From the NCBI GenBank assembly GCA_002402245.1, contig NVVP01000032.1, forward strand, positions 21,552-29,160: a DNA stretch of 7,609 nucleotides. The letters are read 5' to 3'. This document shows positions 7,601 through 7,609 of this stretch, one piece after another. A model generated the notes under the pieces. That model had not been told where the DNA came from. It made no database searches and saw only the letters and a program-made list of their open reading frames with translations. Position numbers and translations under genes: made by a program. Every line of letters begins with the position of its first letter. Positions within the stretch are counted from its first letter, which is position 1. This stretch comes from Gammaproteobacteria bacterium (GTDB lineage: Bacteria; Pseudomonadota; Gammaproteobacteria; Nitrosococcales; Methylophagaceae).

Positions 7601-7609
7601 TATCGGTGG
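1134..7609 (-). CDS. Giant repetitive FG-GAP/cadherin/Ig adhesin-like protein (5' partial)
   Basis: The frame is open from the right edge (first full codon 7607-7605) to TAA at 1134-1136, giving 2157 visible residues. The true start is outside the window; the GTG at 7511 is an internal Val in a domain whose second copy (about 2100) reads straight through. Order (visible residues): Ig-like tandem 1-162; seven-repeat FG-GAP array 163-514; cadherin-like 515-597; Ig-like 598-718; array 719-1069; cadherin-like 1070-1151; Ig-like 1152-1267; array 1268-1629; cadherin-like 1630-1715; Ig-like tandem 1716-1952; Pro-rich linker 1953-1981; Asp-rich EF-hand-like domain 1982-2157. The protein is Asp/Gly/Thr-rich with hardly any Cys, which is typical of secreted Ca2+-dependent surface proteins of Gram-negative bacteria. 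No LPxTG, C-terminal barrel or GGxGxDxxx RTX nonapeptides are visible. The secretion route (type I is likely for this class) and the ligand are inferences. No enzyme motif was seen. No partner gene is visible. Confidence 0.93.
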   Translation of the reverse strand, partial: TDISSLEAGEITITADVSNAAGNAAPQGSAIVVLIATTLDTAPTIKTFNSSATDGSYNEGDSIIITATTDERVQAGSTFAVTLDTGDVITLTAATQGRVLTGTYTVGAGDGSLDLTVSSYTVGTVRDVAGNAMVSTRLPAGHNLADNKAIVIDTTPPLFATTASFGTEEVISSSDYSAYLVTTADIDGDGDLDLLSSDWDAETVSWFKNDGSGNFGAEQVISDTGTEGLSRAVTTADMDGDGDLDLLWSFSGDNRVVWFANNGDGNFGAEQVIGNPGYIVSSMITADIDGDGDLDVVLGSAQGNKVVWFENLDDNSGNFGAEQVISNTGASSVTVADIDGDGKLDVLSAYAGDDTVAWFKNNGDGTFGAQQVISRTQDGARSVTTADINGDGFLDVLSASETDNTVAWFENNGDGTFGAEQVIGNHAGANSVITADVDGDGDLDVLSASKTDGTVSWFENNGDGTFGAEQVITDTGDYARSVTVADIDGDGDLDVLWDTFGVGTVPVGVVRNLSPNVTEHTGAAQVIYTAEATDDNGVTSYSLGGTDAALFTIDSGTGAVTLTGNPDFGTQSSYRFTVIASDAAGNTTTEAVVLNVTNVIESPTTLATIISGYDDVATNGFPSILEDGDSTDDTSPEILGTIDASLLGSEVVRIYDGDTLLGTATVQGTNWSYQDSRTLNDGDTPSYTAVVSDDGVEGTSSEAFDLTIDTTPPQLARTASFGDEEMITDNGYSNYLVTTADVDGDGDLDLLSSDWETETVSLFKNDGSGNFGPEQVISNQGARAVITMDVDGDGDLDLLSASYADSAKVAWFANDGSGNFGAEQVIDTFDNSFVISMTAADIDGDGDLDLLLASQQDNTVAWFENLDDNSGFGARQVISATQDSIQSVTTADIDGDGYLDVVSASAGDNTVAWFRNDGSGNFGEEQVISSAQLVARSVTTADIDGDGDLDVLSASQTGDKVVWFENDGSGNFGAEHVIGNLDGANSVTTADLDGDGDLDVLSASKGDDGRVSWFENDGSGNFGAEQVISYHSGAKTVTVADIDGDGDLDVLSASALGDALAVIRMRDLSLEVTEDIGSGQVIYTAVATDNIAVTSYHLSGTDAALFTVDSDGAVTLTGAPDYDTKSSYSFNVIAMDAAGNTATKAVVLNVTDPDSAVTASITNGFSVADGIQTNLSDGDSTNDTILVIQGTINTSLSGSGVVRIYDGDTLLGTATVDGTNWSYQDSRILNDGDTPSYTAVVRVAGVEGTPSEAFDLTIDTTPPQFATTSLGDEEEIINTGNDSAPRTVIMADVDGDGDLDMLSAFYGQGFGGGSRVSWWANDGSGNFGAEQVIGNTPGNAFSVTTADLDNDGDLDVVMASVNDNKVAWFENNGSGNFGAEQLISNTQIDARSVTTADIDDDGYLDVVSASAGTYGNPQDAKVSWFRNDGNGSFGAEQVISSTQGGAHSVTTLDVDGDGDLDVVSASEDDNTVAWFANDGNGNFGAEQVISNTQMGAVYVTTADIDGDGDLDLLSASADDNTVAWFENLDDNSGFGSEQVISTSQGFVYSVTAADMDGDGDLDVLSASVIGNKVAWFENDGSGNFGPELYISYIDGATSVTTADIDGDGDVDVLSAGALADTISVFRNLRNQNLDVAENTGSGQMIYTAAATDDVAVTSYSLGGTDAALFTIDSGTGAVTLTGNPDFATKPSYSFTVIAMDAAGNTASKAVVLNVTADGLSIQPPEVEVPLPNLFSPTLSITTPIEGDNVVNAVEGEDVVISGTTANVEDGQTVTVAFYDDNTVIKVTTTVTSNAWTIAATDISSLEAGEITITANVSDGDGNAAPQGSATVELDNTTLDTIAPTITAFSSSTTDDSYNEGDSIIITATTDERVQAGSTVAVTLDTGDVITLTAATEGTELTGTYIVGAGDGSLDLTVSSYTVGTAQDVAGNAMVSTSLPAGNNIADNKAIVIETPSPQPIPIEPPSFLLSAITSATDDVGTMVAPIALDLDGDGVEYSTEGVLLDVDGDGDKEQTEAWVAADDGLLAYDKNADGQITDIDEIAFTSYLDGAQTDLEGLAAFDTNANGLLDAGDDKVDAFMVWQDLNQDGVSDEDELMSLIFAGIESLSLESDGNQQDPIDGVVEHGQGAFTYADGTTGTLADISFTIMEEDNANAVM
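1751..2212. repeat. Long direct repeat, left copy (~460 bp)
   Basis: This copy matches 7151-7609 in the same orientation. By hand alignment there are roughly 42 mismatches and one 3-bp difference (near 2085), about 90% identity. It encodes the Ig-like tandem. The match may go on beyond the right edge, where the other copy is cut. Confidence 0.9.
1752..2462 (-). other. C-terminal Ig-like tandem
   Basis: Residues 1716-1952. A Pro-rich entry (IQPPEVEVPLPNLFSPT) leads to an Ig-like domain (LSITTPIEGDNVVNAVEGEDVVISGTT, VTVAFYDDNTV, AWTIAATDISSLEAGEITITANVSDGDGN). Then comes the second type (SYNEGDSIIITATTDERV, VGAGDGSLDLTVSSYTVGTAQDVAGNAM, NKAIVIE). The full first domain seen here shows what is missing at the right edge of the window, where the other copy is cut. 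Confidence 0.85.
2463..2720 (-). other. Cadherin-like domain 3
   Basis: Residues 1630-1715. NLDVAENTGSGQMIYTAAATDD, SLGGTDAALFTIDSGTGAVTL, NPDFATKPSYSFTVIAMDAAGN, AVVLNVT. It is closest to domain 1 in the middle (the DAALFTIDSGTGAVTLTGNPDF segment is shared exactly) and closest to domain 2 at the end (VIAMDAAGNT), so it looks mosaic. Confidence 0.85.
2721..3806 (-). other. FG-GAP/VCBS array 3: seven repeats, predicted seven-bladed propeller
   Basis: Residues 1268-1629. Seven repeats with loops DVDGDGDLD, DLDNDGDLD, DIDDDGYLD, DVDGDGDLD, DIDGDGDLD, DMDGDGDLD and DIDGDGDVD. The orphan strand is SLGDEEEII; the last repeat ends in VFRNLR without FGxEQVI. Two repeats have longer loops: repeat 1 (FYGQGFGGGSRVSWW) and repeat 3 (AGTYGNPQDAKVSWF). 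The ENLDDNSG repeat is at position 5 rather than 3, so this array was not a simple copy of the other two. Repeat 6 has PELYIS in place of the usual AEQVIS. Confidence 0.88.
3807..4154 (-). other. Ig-like linker domain 2
   Basis: Residues 1152-1267. IQGTINTSLSGSGVVRIYDGDTLLGTATV, NWSYQDSRILNDGDTPSYTAVV and SEAFDLTIDTTPP copy linker domain 1. The DNA at 3817-3876 matches 5467-5526 at all but one base, so the duplication was recent or is kept uniform by gene conversion. The first part (SITNGFSVADGIQTNLSDGDSTND) is freely diverged. Confidence 0.85.
4155..4400 (-). other. Cadherin-like domain 2
   Basis: Residues 1070-1151. LEVTEDIGSGQVIYTAVATD, SGTDAALFTVDSDGAVTL, APDYDTKSSYSFNVIAMDAAGN and AVVLNVT repeat the pattern of domain 1. 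It is one residue shorter in the turn (DSDGAV instead of DSGTGAV) and more diverged, with a SYHLSG stretch. Confidence 0.85.
4401..5453 (-). other. FG-GAP/VCBS array 2: seven repeats, predicted seven-bladed propeller
   Basis: Residues 719-1069. Seven repeats with Ca2+ loops DVDGDGDLD, DVDGDGDLD, DIDGDGDLD, DIDGDGYLD, DIDGDGDLD, DLDGDGDLD and DIDGDGDLD. The orphan opening strand is SFGDEEMIT, and the last repeat ends in RMRDLS without FGxEQVI. It matches array 1 position by position: repeat 1 of both has LLSSDW, repeat 3 of both has ENLDDNSG, and repeat 6 of both has SASK. This indicates that one whole array was copied from the other. Here the ENLDDNSG repeat lacks the Asn before FG that array 1 has. 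Confidence 0.88.
5454..5816 (-). other. Ig-like linker domain 1
   Basis: Residues 598-718. Core pattern: ILGTIDASLLGSEVVRIYDGDTLLGTATV, GTNWSYQDSRTLNDGDTPSYTAVV, SSEAFDLTIDTTPP. This is the bacterial Ig-like type with G...V.iydgxxxlGta.v....W.y....L.dG..sytA, known from many large adhesins. It begins with a variable, Asp-rich stretch (EDGDSTDDTSPE). It joins cadherin-like domain 1 to propeller 2. Confidence 0.85.
5817..6065 (-). other. Cadherin-like domain 1
   Basis: Residues 515-597. It shows the cadherin pattern: a VTEHTG start, IYTAEATDD, Y-SLGGTDAALFTIDSGTGAVTL (the aLFtId..tGxvtl core), NPDFGTQSSYRFTVIASDAAGN, and VVLNVT at the end. Such domains bind Ca2+ between neighbours and act as rigid spacers or adhesive modules. 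It directly follows array 1 without a linker, as its homologues do after arrays 2 and 3. Confidence 0.85.
6066..7121 (-). other. FG-GAP/VCBS array 1: seven repeats, predicted seven-bladed propeller
   Basis: Residues 163-514. There are seven repeats of about 50 residues with the consensus VTTADxDGDGDLDVLSAS...VxWFxNxGxGxFGAEQVI. The Ca2+ loops are DIDGDGDLD, DMDGDGDLD, DIDGDGDLD, DIDGDGKLD, DINGDGFLD, DVDGDGDLD and DIDGDGDLD. The array opens with an orphan SFGTEEVIS and closes with a seventh repeat that ends at VVRNLS without its FGxEQVI strand. Repeat 3 carries a longer turn, ENLDDNSGNFG. This fits the FG-GAP-like (VCBS) family, whose known folds are integrin-type beta-propellers. Propeller closure is inferred from the repeat layout. 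Confidence 0.88.
7122..7609 (-). other. N-terminal visible Ig-like tandem (cut by edge)
   Basis: Residues 1-162 of the visible protein. It starts inside an Ig-like domain (TDISSLEAGEITITADVS, NAAGNAAPQGSA) and continues with a second domain of the YxEGDxIxITxTxxE type (SYNEGDSIIITATTDERV, TYTVGAGDGSLDLTVSSYTV, DVAGNAM, NKAIVIDTTPP). This second type is widespread in large bacterial adhesins. The same pair recurs near the C-terminus with about 90% DNA identity. The TTPP end is the usual hinge into the next module. Confidence 0.8.
7151..7609. repeat. Long direct repeat, right copy (cut by edge)
   Basis: Second copy of the repeat at 1751-2212, offset by 5400 bp at one end and 5397 bp at the other. 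Both offsets are multiples of three, and both copies are read in the same frame of the giant gene. The copy is truncated by the window edge. Confidence 0.9.

Overview
The window holds two convergent genes, both cut by the window edges, and an AT-rich stretch of about 540 bp between them. On the left (+ strand, 2-592) is the C-terminal part of a diguanylate cyclase with an intact GGDEF active site and an RxxD inhibitory site. On the right (- strand, 7609-1134) are the last ~2157 residues of a giant, highly repetitive, probably secreted or surface-exposed protein. Its N-terminus lies beyond the right edge.

The giant protein has a clear order, N to C: a tandem Ig-like region (cut by the edge); FG-GAP/VCBS array 1, a cadherin-like domain and an Ig-like linker; array 2, a cadherin-like domain and an Ig-like linker; array 3, a cadherin-like domain and a tandem Ig-like region nearly identical to the first; a Pro-rich linker; and an Asp-rich C-terminal domain with three EF-hand-like loops. 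Each array has exactly seven repeats. In each, the last repeat lacks the FGxEQVI strand, and an orphan copy of that strand sits before the first repeat. This is the layout expected of three complete seven-bladed, velcro-closed, integrin-like beta-propellers. The protein is acidic and should bind many Ca2+ ions (21 DxDxDG-type loops in the blades alone).

At the DNA level the same modules form ~1.65 kb direct repeats. A ~460 bp direct repeat, about 90% identical by eye, flanks the three-propeller block at spacings of 5397-5400 bp, which are multiples of three. In-frame deletion or expansion by recombination is therefore possible.

The organism is probably a gammaproteobacterium, and a marine one is plausible. 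This rests on the GGDEF protein style, the moderate base composition and the adhesin architecture (FG-GAP plus cadherin plus Ig plus EF-hand-type C-terminus). No sequence here fixes the genus. The cyclase gene and spacer are visibly richer in AT than the adhesin gene. A functional link (c-di-GMP controlling a large adhesin) is attractive but is only an inference from proximity; the genes are convergent and not an operon. I see no RNA genes, insertion sequences or CRISPR arrays.
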